DNA of 64,000 nt from Croceitalea dokdonensis DOKDO 023 (GTDB lineage Bacteria; Bacteroidota; Bacteroidia; Flavobacteriales; Flavobacteriaceae). The stretch covers positions 1 to 64,000 of the forward strand of contig NZ_LDJX01000002.1 of the NCBI RefSeq assembly GCF_001306415.1. Reading direction: 5' to 3'. The first letter of the stretch is position 1, and each line of letters begins with the position of its first letter. Position numbers and translations under genes: made by a program. Shown here one piece after another: positions 10,052 through 19,105 of this stretch. Below the pieces are notes generated by a model, which was not told where the DNA came from, did no database searches, and saw only the letters and a program-made list of their open reading frames with translations.

Positions 10052-11272
10052 CTATCTAATTTTCAAGGTCACAATACTAATAATGGCCAGTAAGATTCCA
10101 ATAATCCAAAACCGGGTCACTATCTTACTTTCATGGTACATTTTCTTTTGATAATGGTGGTGAAGCGGTGCCATCAAAAAAATGCGTTTTCCTTGACCGT
10201 ACTTCTTCTTGGAATGTTTAAAATAACCCACCTGTAGCATCACGGATAAGGACTCTGCAAAGAAGATTCCGCACAGGATGGGTATCAACAATTCTTTCCT
10301 CACAATAATGGCGATAACGGCAATGACCCCTCCAATGGTTAAACTACCAGTATCTCCCATAAAGACCTGCGCGGGATAGGCATTGTACCAAAGAAACCCC
10401 ACCAAGCCCCCTACAAAGGCCGAAATGAACACCACCAGCTCACCTACCCTTGGGATATAAAAAATATCCAGATATCTAGAGAATTCTATATTGCCCGAAA
10501 GCCAAGCGAATATGGCCAGGGTAATCACGATGATAGCAGAGGATCCTGCGGCCAACCCGTCTATTCCATCGGTTAAGTTAGCCCCATTGGAGACTGCTGT
10601 AACAATTAGGATGACCACGGGAATAAAAACCAACCAAGCATATTCTTTTGCACCTTCACCGGCCCATGACAAAAAATCCGCATAGTCCAACTCATTGTTC
10701 TTAAAGAAAGGAACATTGGTACGAACCGATTTCTTTTCCTTTCCGATAACGCGCTCTACCGTAAGTCTTTCGGTAATCTGCGTAGCATCCTTTTCCTTCA
10801 TGGTCACCTCCGGATGAAAATATAGCACCACCCCAACGATTAAACCGAGCCCTACTTGCCCCATCACCTTAAAGCGCCCCTTTAATCCTTTTTTATCTTT
10901 TTTAAAAATCTTGATATAATCATCTATAAAACCTATTATGCCCATCCAAATCATGGTCACAATTAAAAGAATGACGTAGATGTTTTTAAGATCACCGAAC
11001 AACAATACCGGTATTAAGGTGGACATGATGATGATAAGGCCTCCCATGGTGGGTGTACCGGCCTTTTGTTTTTGACCTTCCAAGCCCAAATCCCTTACCG
11101 TTTCACCAATCTGTTTTGCCTGTAGGTATAGAATAATGCGTTTACCATAAACCATGGCAATCAACAACGACAACAAAACCGCCACAGCAGACCTGAAGGT
11201 CAAAAACTGAAACAGCGATGCCCCAGGAAACTGGTATTGTTGCTCTAAATATTCAAATAAATAGTATAGCAT
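10052..11272 (-). CDS. mraY: Phospho-MurNAc-pentapeptide transferase MraY
   Basis: Integral membrane enzyme that transfers phospho-MurNAc-pentapeptide to undecaprenyl phosphate, forming lipid I. The 406 residues form about ten membrane segments and carry the conserved acidic motifs [21 protein letters not shown] and the [11 protein letters not shown] histidine motif. A loop at about residues 155-200 ([21 protein letters not shown] onward) is longer than in E. coli and is usual for Bacteroidota. The 114 bases up to murE contain only leader sequence. Confidence 0.97.
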   Translation of the reverse strand: MLYYLFEYLEQQYQFPGASLFQFLTFRSAVAVLLSLLIAMVYGKRIILYLQAKQIGETVRDLGLEGQKQKAGTPTMGGLIIIMSTLIPVLLFGDLKNIYVILLIVTMIWMGIIGFIDDYIKIFKKDKKGLKGRFKVMGQVGLGLIVGVVLYFHPEVTMKEKDATQITERLTVERVIGKEKKSVRTNVPFFKNNELDYADFLSWAGEGAKEYAWLVFIPVVILIVTAVSNGANLTDGIDGLAAGSSAIIVITLAIFAWLSGNIEFSRYLDIFYIPRVGELVVFISAFVGGLVGFLWYNAYPAQVFMGDTGSLTIGGVIAVIAIIVRKELLIPILCGIFFAESLSVMLQVGYFKHSKKKYGQGKRIFLMAPLHHHYQKKMYHESKIVTRFWIIGILLAIISIVTLKIR

Positions 11273-11386
11273 TACTATGGTTTCTGTTCTGTACTAAATT
11301 CCTTTTTCTTTGTTCTCTGTGCGCCCTGTTTTCTTTTCCATGTTCTATACAACCCTAGGTTCTGTCTTAAAGATGCCATGTTAAGC

Positions 11387-12841
11387 TTAACCCTTAAGTG
11401 CTGTCTTCACTTCTTTATAATCATCAAAATCTACGCGTAACCCATTGGTTTCTTGGTAGGTTTCATGTCCCTTACCAGCAATAAGGATGATATCATTAGG
11501 TACCGCCAGTTTACAGGCCGTCCTTATGGCTTGGCGCCTGTTTTCTATAGACAATACCTTTTTGGCATTCTGGGGCTCCACCCCTGCTTCCATTTCTTCT
11601 ATAATGGCCGTAGGTGATTCCGATCGTGGGTTATCTGCTGTAAAAATGACCTGATTACTCATCTCGGAAGCGATATGACCCATAACCGGACGCTTAGACT
11701 TGTCACGATCACCACCACACCCCACTACGGTGATGACGTTTTCATTTCCAGTCCTCAATGTGTTAATGGTAGTCAACACATTTTTAAGCGCATCCGGTGT
11801 ATGGGCATAATCAACTATTGCCGTAATTTTTTCTTTTGATATAAAATATTGGAACCTTCCATCCACATTCTCCAGTTCACTGATGAGCCTTAGAATCTCA
11901 AGTTTTTCCAATCCAAGTAAATCTGCCGCAGCGTAAATGGCCACCAAATTATAAGCATTAAAATCTCCGATGAGTTTGGACCACAGTTCATTCTCGTCAA
12001 TCTTGAGCAACTGGCCGTTTATTTGGTTCTCCAATATTTGGGCCCTGTAATCCGCAAAGGACTTTAAGGCATAGGTTCGCTTTTTGGCCTTAGTGTTCTG
12101 TAGCATCACCATACCGTTCTTATCGTCCAAATTGGTCAAAGCAAAAGCTGATTTTGGCAAACCATCAAACAATTCCTTTTTACAGTCCCTGTAGGCGGCA
12201 AAGGTTTTATGATAGTCCAAATGATCATGGGATAGGTTGGTGAAAATTGCCCCTGTGAAAAACAAACCTTCTGCCCGTTTCTGATGTATCCCATGGGAAC
12301 TGACCTCCATAAAACAGTACTCCACACCTACCTCTGTCATCTTGTGCAAGTATGTATTGATGGTCAAAGCATCCGGGGTGGTGTGGGTGGTTGGATATTC
12401 CGTGTCATCCACTAGAATTTTAATGGTAGAAATCAAACCAACTTTATACCCAGCCTTTTTAAACAGGCTGTACAATAGCGAAGTTACCGTGGTCTTTCCG
12501 TTGGTTCCGGTTACACCTACCAATTTTAGGTTTTTACTGGGAACTCCATAATAGTTGGATGCCATGATGGCCAATGCATGGTTGCCGTTAGAGACCTTAA
12601 CATAGGTAACCCCATTGATAATCAGTTCTGGAAGTTCATCACAGACTATGGCAACGGCCCCCTGGTGAATGGCGTTTTGAATGTACTTGTGCCCATCCGT
12701 TACCAAACCCTTAATGGCTACGAACGCATCATCCATACCCACTTTTCTGGAATCAAAATGAACCTGGTTTACCAGCACATTGGTGTCCCCGTTCACCGCG
12801 GAAATACCTACACCATACAAAATGTCCTTTAACAATATCAT
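11387..12841 (-). CDS. murE: UDP-MurNAc-tripeptide synthetase, meso-DAP type
   Basis: Mur ligase that adds the third stem-peptide residue. ATP loop GVTGTNGKTTVTSLLYSLF; central YAHTPDALKNVL; substrate loop TADNPRSESP. In MurE the DNPR motif marks meso-diaminopimelate specificity, so a DAP-type peptidoglycan is predicted. Length 484 residues. The start overlaps the ftsI stop (ATGA, 12838-12841), indicating coupling. Confidence 0.96.
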   Translation of the reverse strand: MILLKDILYGVGISAVNGDTNVLVNQVHFDSRKVGMDDAFVAIKGLVTDGHKYIQNAIHQGAVAIVCDELPELIINGVTYVKVSNGNHALAIMASNYYGVPSKNLKLVGVTGTNGKTTVTSLLYSLFKKAGYKVGLISTIKILVDDTEYPTTHTTPDALTINTYLHKMTEVGVEYCFMEVSSHGIHQKRAEGLFFTGAIFTNLSHDHLDYHKTFAAYRDCKKELFDGLPKSAFALTNLDDKNGMVMLQNTKAKKRTYALKSFADYRAQILENQINGQLLKIDENELWSKLIGDFNAYNLVAIYAAADLLGLEKLEILRLISELENVDGRFQYFISKEKITAIVDYAHTPDALKNVLTTINTLRTGNENVITVVGCGGDRDKSKRPVMGHIASEMSNQVIFTADNPRSESPTAIIEEMEAGVEPQNAKKVLSIENRRQAIRTACKLAVPNDIILIAGKGHETYQETNGLRVDFDDYKEVKTALKG

Positions 12842-14847
12842 GACAGCTCCAGAACTATTTTATCGATTTCACCTATGGTAACCCCTTCTTCAACAGATTG
12901 GCTCCTTACCTTCCCATTTCCCTTGACCTCTACTTGAATCCCAAGGTTTTCCAATATGGCAATGGCATCCATGCCGCTCATCCCAGTTACGTTGGGCACT
13001 TTTAAGTACTTTTTCTGGGCATGGGCATAATACTGCTGAAATGCCTTTTCTATTTGCGCTTCCTTTGGGTTTTCTGGTATCACTTCATCCGCAATGGGTG
13101 AGGTGATATAAATTTTTTCTGCCAAGGATTTAAATACCGGGCCTGATACATCTGCACCATAATACCCAACACTTTTATCTGGTTCATGAATAATGACAAT
13201 ACAGGAATACTTTGGGCTATCTGCTGGAAAATAACCCACAAAAGAGGAAATATAAGCCAACTTCTCTGGGTCCTTGGCCACATAATTTTTTTGGCAGGTC
13301 CCTGTTTTACCGGCCATGGAAAAGTCTTTGGAATAAAGCCCATGTCCCGTTCCATACTTTTTCTCCACTACGTCCTTTAGCAGTTGTTGTGCTATTTTCA
13401 CCGTTTCCTTAGAACAAATGGACGGATTCAATACTTCTTTTTTAAAGGCCTTAAGCACCTTATTACCAACCCTAGCCTCTTTTACAAATCTTGGCCTAAC
13501 CAATTCGCCATCATTGGCAATGGCATTGTAAAAGGTAAGGGTTTGTAGGGGGGTCATGGAAACTTCATAGCCATGGGACATCCATGCCAATGAAATTCCG
13601 GACCAGCCTTTATCACCAGGGTACCTTAAGACAGGTTGCCCTTCACCTACTATGGGAAGGCCTAAATCCTTATGCAGGCCCATATTCATTAACCTATCGA
13701 CATAATCTGTCTGCCTATCCTTATAATTCTCGTGAATCATTTTGGCAAAGGCCGTATTTGATGACAGCGCAAAGGCTTTGGCCATGGAAATTTCACCATA
13801 GCCACCCCATTTAGAATCCCTAACGGTACGGTCATAAATACGCCATCTGCCTTTTTCCGTATCTACAACAGTGCCGGTATCTATCACTTTGTCCTCTAAG
13901 GCAGCTACCATTGACATTAACTTAAAGGTGGAGCCTGGCTCATGGGATTCGCCCACGGCATAATTCAGTTTCTCATAATACTTCCCTTCTTCCGTTCTTC
14001 CCAAATTGGAGATGGCCTTAATTTCCCCGGTTTTAGTCTCCATGACCACAACACATCCATGGTCTGCCTTATACTTTTCTAACTGCTTTAGTAGGGCATG
14101 ATGGGCAATATCCTGAATATTGGTATTGATGGTGGTTACGATATCCCTCCCATCTTGAGGTTCAATAATATTATCAAAACCAACAGGTTTCCATTCACTA
14201 CCGGCACTTTTTTGCTTTAGTCTTTTACCTTCGTTTCCGCGGAGGTATTTTTTACCAAAAGCACCGTCCAGGCCCACTCTGGTATAGTGTCCTGCCTCAT
14301 CTACACGTTCATACCCAATACTCCTGGCAGCGATTTTACCCAATGGATAATCCCTGACTACCCTGTGCCTTTCGATAAAACCACCTTTATTGGGTCCAAG
14401 CCTGAACATTGGAAACTCACGCATACGCACATAATCAAGATATTCTACATTTCTTGCAATAAGCTTATAACCATTCTTATTCGCACGTGCCTTACGCAGC
14501 ATTTGCCTGTAGTATGCCGATGGTTTATCAAACAATACCCCAAGCGAATCACAAAGGGGTGCTAGATACTTTTCCCAGTTGTCCTTACTTACCGTGTTGG
14601 CATCAAACCTAATTTCATACTTGGCTACGGAGGCTGCCAAAAGACTGCCATCATCCGCATAGATGTTACCCCGGTTAGGCTCAATGGTAAATACCTGTTC
14701 CGTTTTTTTGGCGGCCAGTTCCTTGTAAGCCTTACCCTTAACCATTTGTATATCCACCAATTTCACCACAACGGCAATAGCAAAAACAAAGAGAACCCCA
14801 GCGATGAGGTACAGTCTATTCATGATATTTCTTTCGGTTATTGGCAC
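12838..14847 (-). CDS. ftsI: Class B penicillin-binding protein with PASTA domain
   Basis: Septal transpeptidase of 669 residues. A single N-terminal membrane helix (LYLIAGVLFVFAIAVVVKLV) is followed by a dimerisation region and a transpeptidase domain with all three catalytic boxes: S306-T-F-K309, S362-S-N364 and K514-T-G-T517. One PASTA domain closes the protein (VPNVTGMSGMDAIAILENLG). PASTA domains are known from Gram-positive PBPs and are also common in Bacteroidota FtsI. It overlaps both the upstream ftsL-like gene and murE. Confidence 0.96.
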   Translation of the reverse strand: MPITERNIMNRLYLIAGVLFVFAIAVVVKLVDIQMVKGKAYKELAAKKTEQVFTIEPNRGNIYADDGSLLAASVAKYEIRFDANTVSKDNWEKYLAPLCDSLGVLFDKPSAYYRQMLRKARANKNGYKLIARNVEYLDYVRMREFPMFRLGPNKGGFIERHRVVRDYPLGKIAARSIGYERVDEAGHYTRVGLDGAFGKKYLRGNEGKRLKQKSAGSEWKPVGFDNIIEPQDGRDIVTTINTNIQDIAHHALLKQLEKYKADHGCVVVMETKTGEIKAISNLGRTEEGKYYEKLNYAVGESHEPGSTFKLMSMVAALEDKVIDTGTVVDTEKGRWRIYDRTVRDSKWGGYGEISMAKAFALSSNTAFAKMIHENYKDRQTDYVDRLMNMGLHKDLGLPIVGEGQPVLRYPGDKGWSGISLAWMSHGYEVSMTPLQTLTFYNAIANDGELVRPRFVKEARVGNKVLKAFKKEVLNPSICSKETVKIAQQLLKDVVEKKYGTGHGLYSKDFSMAGKTGTCQKNYVAKDPEKLAYISSFVGYFPADSPKYSCIVIIHEPDKSVGYYGADVSGPVFKSLAEKIYITSPIADEVIPENPKEAQIEKAFQQYYAHAQKKYLKVPNVTGMSGMDAIAILENLGIQVEVKGNGKVRSQSVEEGVTIGEIDKIVLELS

Positions 14848-15170
14848 TAGTCAATCGTTTTAACAATGATTTTTTTTGGTGGTTTTTGTGAAGGTTTTAA
14901 TCCTTTTTCCGCGACAACATGCTTTAAGGACGATTCCAACTTTAGCTGCTGCACATGCCTTCTAGTATCCACAAACTCACTTCTAAGGCCGCGCACCTCT
15001 TCAGTAAGCTGTGCTATTTCATGTACCTTTTTATCGGCTTGGTGGCTACTGGAAATCATCATAGCAGCCAAAAAGGAGGCATACAACAAAAAAAGCCAGT
15101 TCTTTGGGGCGTCACCGCTAACCAAAAACTTGCCCTTTAAGACATCCAACAAACCTTTTTTCACTTTCAT
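14847..15170 (-). CDS. ftsL: FtsL-like bitopic division protein
   Basis: A 107-residue protein with a short cytoplasmic N terminus, one membrane helix (NWLFLLYASFLAAMMIS) and a heptad-like coiled coil (HEIAQLTEEVRGLRSEFVDT onward) ending in a Lys/Pro-rich tail. Topology and position between rsmH and ftsI match FtsL, the coiled-coil partner of FtsB/FtsQ. Sequence identity within this family is too low to rely on, so the name rests on context and topology. Its stop overlaps the ftsI start. Confidence 0.8.
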   Translation of the reverse strand: MKVKKGLLDVLKGKFLVSGDAPKNWLFLLYASFLAAMMISSSHQADKKVHEIAQLTEEVRGLRSEFVDTRRHVQQLKLESSLKHVVAEKGLKPSQKPPKKIIVKTID

Positions 15171-15237
15171 TTTATACTACTGTTCTAAATGCTTCTTCCT
15201 AGGCTTTTAAACGGCTTTCCCATCCTAACCTATGGTA

Positions 15238-16140
15238 TTATAATTTCTCGGCAATCCTTAGTTTGGCGCTTCTGGCGCGGTTGTTGTTTGCAATCTCATT
15301 GGCCGTGGGGACCACCAAACCACCCACTTTTTTTAAGGGAACATTGATGTTTCCATAAAAATCCTTTTCCGCCTCCCCTTCAAACCTGCCGTCCCTGATA
15401 AATCTTTTCACCAAACGATCCTCCAGGGAATGATAACTTATAAGACTTAACCTACCTGCCTCCTTTAACACTTGCGGCACTTGCAACAAAAATGATTTTA
15501 GGACTTCAAGCTCCTCATTTACCTCTATTCTTATGGCTTGGTACACCTGTGCCAAAATTTTATTCTCTTTCATTTTGGGCAAAAACCGCTGCAATACTTG
15601 TTTTAAATCTGCTGTGGTCTTTATGGGTCTTTCCGCTCTGGAAGCCACAATTGTCTTGGCCATAGCACGACCGTTCTTAAGATCACCATATTGAAAAAGA
15701 ACATTGGCCAAATCTTCCTCAGGGTAGTGATTGACCACCTCAAAGGCAGACTTGTTGGTCTTTTTGCTCATCCTCATATCCAAAGTGGCTTCAAAACGGG
15801 TAGAAAAACCCCTGTCCGCTTTGTTGAACTGATGGGAAGACACCCCAAAATCACCTAGAATCCCATCAACTGTTGCGATGCCATAGAACTTTAAAAACTG
15901 CCTTAGAAACTTGAAATTTTGTTGGATGAGCACAAAGCGGTCATCATTAATCGCATTGATTGCTGCATCCTCATCCTGGTCAAAGGCAAACAATTTACCT
16001 TTTGACCCCAAACGTTTCAAAATTTCCTTGGAGTGTCCGCCACCACCAAAGGTGACATCCACATATACCCCATGGGGCTTTATATCCAATCCATCCACCG
16101 ATTCTTTGAGCAATACCGGACTATGGTACACCTCACTCAT
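15238..16140 (-). CDS. rsmH: 16S rRNA (cytosine1402-N4)-methyltransferase
   Basis: SAM-dependent methyltransferase (formerly MraW) modifying C1402 of 16S rRNA. The start HSPVLLKESVDGL, the SAM loop YVDVTFGGGGHSKEIL, GILGDFGVSSHQF and the C-terminal ISYHSLEDRLVKRF are diagnostic. At 300 residues the length is normal. It overlaps mraZ by 8 bases and is followed by 67 noncoding bases before ftsL. Confidence 0.97.
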   Translation of the reverse strand: MSEVYHSPVLLKESVDGLDIKPHGVYVDVTFGGGGHSKEILKRLGSKGKLFAFDQDEDAAINAINDDRFVLIQQNFKFLRQFLKFYGIATVDGILGDFGVSSHQFNKADRGFSTRFEATLDMRMSKKTNKSAFEVVNHYPEEDLANVLFQYGDLKNGRAMAKTIVASRAERPIKTTADLKQVLQRFLPKMKENKILAQVYQAIRIEVNEELEVLKSFLLQVPQVLKEAGRLSLISYHSLEDRLVKRFIRDGRFEGEAEKDFYGNINVPLKKVGGLVVPTANEIANNNRARSAKLRIAEKL

Positions 16141-16618
16141 CTTCCCCTACCTTCTTTGGTTCGGTATTTGGCTTGTTAAATATGCTCTCTGCAACATCCG
16201 GGTAAACGGCATCCCCTTCCTTTAGGACTTCCTCATACTGTTGTTTGTCCCAAATTTCGATACAACCATCACCGCAATGCAGCGAAACCTCTTTGGTAAT
16301 ACCTGCAAACTCTAAAAGGTCCTTAGGTATTTGAAAACGTCCGGTATCGGCATCTACGCGAACATCCGGTTTTACACCCGCCATATACTTTCTGTAAAAA
16401 AGATCATATTCCCTACTGATGCGTCTTTCCCTTTTTACTTCTGCCAATGCCTTTTGAAAGGTACTCTTTGGATATAACTCTAAACAGCGCTGAAAAATGG
16501 CTCGCTTAAGGATAAAATCATCGTTCAATACCGACATAAGCTGATTTTTCAATGCCGTAGGAAGTGTTACCCTCCCCTTGGCATCAGCTTTGCAATAGTG
16601 TTGACCGAATAAATCCAT
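16133..16618 (-). CDS. mraZ: Transcriptional regulator MraZ
   Basis: A 161-residue AbrB-fold protein made of two SpoVT/AbrB-like halves: FGQHYCKADAKGRVTLPTAL at the N terminus and VDADTGRFQIPKDLLEFAGI in the middle. MraZ forms ring oligomers that bind repeated boxes in front of the dcw cluster and repress it. It is first in the cluster, and matching repeats lie just upstream (16667-16682). A 15-20 residue tail after the second half is slightly longer than in E. coli. Confidence 0.95.
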   Translation of the reverse strand: MDLFGQHYCKADAKGRVTLPTALKNQLMSVLNDDFILKRAIFQRCLELYPKSTFQKALAEVKRERRISREYDLFYRKYMAGVKPDVRVDADTGRFQIPKDLLEFAGITKEVSLHCGDGCIEIWDKQQYEEVLKEGDAVYPDVAESIFNKPNTEPKKVGEDE

Positions 16619-16647
16619 TAGGCGGTTTTGATTTGTTTATCCAAGGT

Positions 16648-16655
16648 CAAATATA
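16648..16655 (-). promoter_or_regulatory. mraZ: dcw cluster promoter, -7 element
   Basis: The minus strand reads TATATTTG, an exact match to the Bacteroidota -7 consensus TAnnTTTG, 30 bases upstream of the mraZ ATG. The MraZ-box repeats lie directly upstream, in the -25 to -40 region. Confidence 0.7.
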
Positions 16656-16666
16656 TAGATTTCTCC

Positions 16667-16682
16667 TCCACTTTATTCCACT
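16667..16682 (-). promoter_or_regulatory. MraZ-box direct repeats
   Basis: The minus strand carries AGTGGA twice at exact 10-base spacing (16677-16682 and 16667-16672); a third copy of the same hexamer lies farther upstream at 16759-16764. MraZ is known to bind tandem TGG-core boxes spaced about one helical turn apart. Position immediately upstream of the -7 element fits autorepression. Confidence 0.65.
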
Positions 16683-16851
16683 TTTTGACACGATTGTTAA
16701 TAAATACTATATTTTTAACTCTAAAACCCCACCATTTCGTATAAAAATTCCCCAGAATTCCACTTTTTCCCCTTTGCGCCATGAGCTGTTACTTTGGTAG
16801 ACGCCAGAGCGGCGTACCTTTTCTTGCTATTTTCTTTGTGCTGAAAATGCC

Positions 16852-16859
16852 TATATTTG
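16852..16859 (+). promoter_or_regulatory. Promoter -7 element, alpha/beta hydrolase gene
   Basis: TATATTTG, an exact TAnnTTTG match, 24 bases upstream of the ATG at 16883. A TTTG at 16835-16838 is closer than the usual -33 spacing. Confidence 0.6.
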
Positions 16860-16882
16860 GCACTTTACACCAACTGACTTAC

Positions 16883-17647
16883 ATGAAGGAAGATATCATT
16901 CAAGAAGGCAAGTTTAAGTACCTTGAAATTGGGGAGGGAAAGCCAATCATCATTTTACATGGGTTAATGGGCGGTTTAAGTAATTTTAAGGGGGTTACCC
17001 ACTTTTTTCCACCAAAGGGATATCAAGTTTTAGTACCGGAACTTCCCATTTATGATATGCCCATGTTAAAGACAACGGTAAAGAATTTTGCCGTTTTTCT
17101 TGCAGATTTTGTAAAGCATAAAAATTTAAAGGATGTGATTCTTTTAGGCAACTCATTGGGCGGCCATATTGGATTATTGCACACCAAAATGTTTCCTGAC
17201 CTCGTAAAAGCCTTGGTCATAACCGGCAGCTCTGGATTGTATGAAAGTGCCATGGGCGACGGCTACCCAAAACGTGGGGATTATGAGTTCATTAAAAAAA
17301 AGGCCCAAGACGTGTTCTATGACCCAAATGTTGCCACGAAGGAAATTGTGGACGAAGTTTTTGAAACGGTGAACGACAGGATGAAGTTGGTAAAGACCTT
17401 GGCCATTGCAAAAAGTGCCATTAGGCACAATATGTCCAAAGACTTGCCCAATATGCCCACGCCTACTTGTATTATTTGGGGGGAAAACGATTCCGTTACC
17501 CCGCCCAACGTTGCCAAGGAGTTTCATGAACTTTTACCCGATTCCGAACTTTTTTGGATAAAAAAATGCGGGCATGCCCCAATGATGGAACATCCAAACG
17601 AATTTAACGCCATACTAGATGGCTGGCTCACAAAAAGAGGTTTTTAA
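16883..17647 (+). CDS. Alpha/beta hydrolase
   Basis: A 254-residue soluble alpha/beta-hydrolase. The oxyanion segment IIILHGLMGG, nucleophile elbow LGNSLGGHIG (GxSxG), acid region WGENDSVTPP and catalytic-His region KKCGHAPMMEHP are all in order. The substrate cannot be predicted. The frame is open to 16781, but the ATG at 16883 follows a good -7 element and gives the normal family start just before the first strand. It is divergent from the dcw cluster; genes of this type often lie between mraZ and engB in Flavobacteriaceae. Confidence 0.9.
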   Translation: MKEDIIQEGKFKYLEIGEGKPIIILHGLMGGLSNFKGVTHFFPPKGYQVLVPELPIYDMPMLKTTVKNFAVFLADFVKHKNLKDVILLGNSLGGHIGLLHTKMFPDLVKALVITGSSGLYESAMGDGYPKRGDYEFIKKKAQDVFYDPNVATKEIVDEVFETVNDRMKLVKTLAIAKSAIRHNMSKDLPNMPTPTCIIWGENDSVTPPNVAKEFHELLPDSELFWIKKCGHAPMMEHPNEFNAILDGWLTKRGF

Positions 17648-17943
17648 CAAACATAAGAAGGTTAAGGATTTTAGTTTTTTGGCCTTTATGGTGAGCTTCC
17701 ATAACCTTGGGATTTCACCTGCTGTTTTTAATTTTTCTTCCCGTTTTTTAACACAACGGTTTAGGTTGTTCCGTATCCGGGATTCCGTTTACCCGAAAAC
17801 AATCATCAAGCGATTTCTAAAATTTGATAAACATACCCCACGGCATTCCCAAAAGAAACTTGTGTTACCATCCTAAAGATAAAGTCATTTAAAAACAAAG
17901 CCTTAGTTTTGGTGCCAGTAGTCCAAAATTGAGCGTTGACCAA

Positions 17944-18561
17944 ATGAAAATAACCTCTGCCGAATTTGTAATGAGCAACTCCGAGGTGGCCAAATGCCCA
18001 AAAGAGTCATTGCCGGAATATGCATTTATAGGAAGGTCCAACGTTGGGAAGTCCTCATTGATCAACATGCTTGTAGATCGGAAAAGCCTGGCCAAAACCT
18101 CTGGACGGCCTGGTAAAACACAGCTGATCAACCATTTTAAAATCAATAAGAATTGGTTTTTGGTAGATTTACCAGGATATGGATATGCCAGGGTTTCCAA
18201 AAAGGACAAAAAGACTTTTCAAAAATACATTACGGCATATTTTGAAAAACGAAAACAATTGGTCTGTGCCTTTGTTTTGGTGGATATTCGGCATGAACCA
18301 CAGCCTATAGATTTAGAGTTTATGGAGTGGCTAGGCACGCATGGTGTACCCTTTGCCATTATTTTTACCAAAGCGGACAAATTAAAACCAAAGGCAATAC
18401 AACGGCATGTAACTGATTATCTACAGGTTTTGCTAGACACTGTCTGGGAGGAGGCCCCAACCTATTTTGTAACCTCATCAACCAATAGAACTGGCAAGGA
18501 GGACTTGCTTTCCTTTATCAACGATATCAATCTACAAGTAGCGAAAAACCCAATTCCATAG
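17944..18561 (+). CDS. engB: Ribosome biogenesis GTP-binding protein EngB
   Basis: TRAFAC GTPase (YsxC/YihA) needed for 50S assembly. Nucleotide-binding motifs in order: G1 GRSNVGKSSLINML, G2 region TSGRPGKTQ, G3 DLPGYGYARV, G4 TKADK, then a C-terminal SSTNRTGKEDL. 205 residues from the ATG at 17944; the frame is open to 17929, but KITSAEFVMS is the usual beginning. The ~296 bases before it hold an open frame without recognisable protein features and no clear regulatory signal. Confidence 0.96.
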   Translation: MKITSAEFVMSNSEVAKCPKESLPEYAFIGRSNVGKSSLINMLVDRKSLAKTSGRPGKTQLINHFKINKNWFLVDLPGYGYARVSKKDKKTFQKYITAYFEKRKQLVCAFVLVDIRHEPQPIDLEFMEWLGTHGVPFAIIFTKADKLKPKAIQRHVTDYLQVLLDTVWEEAPTYFVTSSTNRTGKEDLLSFINDINLQVAKNPIP

Positions 18562-18616
18562 GCGCAAAGTGCGCGGCGTTTAACCATTAGTGTTAAGTAA
18601 AGCCTTAAAACTATTT

Positions 18617-18991
18617 TTATCCCCGTTGCTTTAGCAAGCGGATCAAACCATGCGCAGTTTTTAAGGTATTCATTTCCACGGCTGAAACCAATACTTCCAA
18701 ACCCTTATCACCTTCAGCCAATACAACAGGATAATCAAACTTATAGCCAAACTTACTGGCATATTTTTTAGCAAACTCGTCTTTATGCAAAAAGCTCATT
18801 TGATGGTTACTTTCTTGACGAAACTTCTTCCAAGTTCTATTTTCTGCAACCAACCCAAAAGTAAGATCACATAATTTACAATCGTAGGTTGATGGGCTAA
18901 ACACCTTTTGCATACTGTCCAAAATAGCATTTCTCTTACCTGAGTTGGCATTATAAACAAAGATGAGTTTTTGTGATGCGTTCTTTTTCAT
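18617..18991 (-). CDS. Conserved hypothetical protein with CxxC
   Basis: A 124-residue soluble protein starting LIFVYNANSGKRNAILDSMQ, with a CKLC pair (Cys38/Cys41) and a conserved-looking FPVVLAEG-like segment (YPVVLAEGDKGLEVLVS). Homologues I recall from Flavobacteriaceae share the N-terminal VYNANSGK. Despite the GK ending, this is not a convincing P-loop, so no enzymatic role is claimed. It faces engB tail to tail, with the repeat array upstream of its start. Confidence 0.75.
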   Translation of the reverse strand: MKKNASQKLIFVYNANSGKRNAILDSMQKVFSPSTYDCKLCDLTFGLVAENRTWKKFRQESNHQMSFLHKDEFAKKYASKFGYKFDYPVVLAEGDKGLEVLVSAVEMNTLKTAHGLIRLLKQRG

Positions 18992-19105
18992 AAGGTAAAA
19001 ATACAGACCTTAATCCCTTTTTCACCAACACCCTAAGGTATTTACCTAGACAGGTGGTTTTAAATTAAAAACCGATGCAAACCAAAAAAAAGGTTCATCA
19101 CTACA

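Noticed and set aside
17619-17876. 85-residue plus-strand ORF between the hydrolase and engB
   Set aside because: Overlaps the hydrolase end, no start context, composition not protein-like.
18617-18991. P-loop GTPase
   Set aside because: NANSGKRN lacks the GxxxxGK[ST] pattern and no other G motifs follow.
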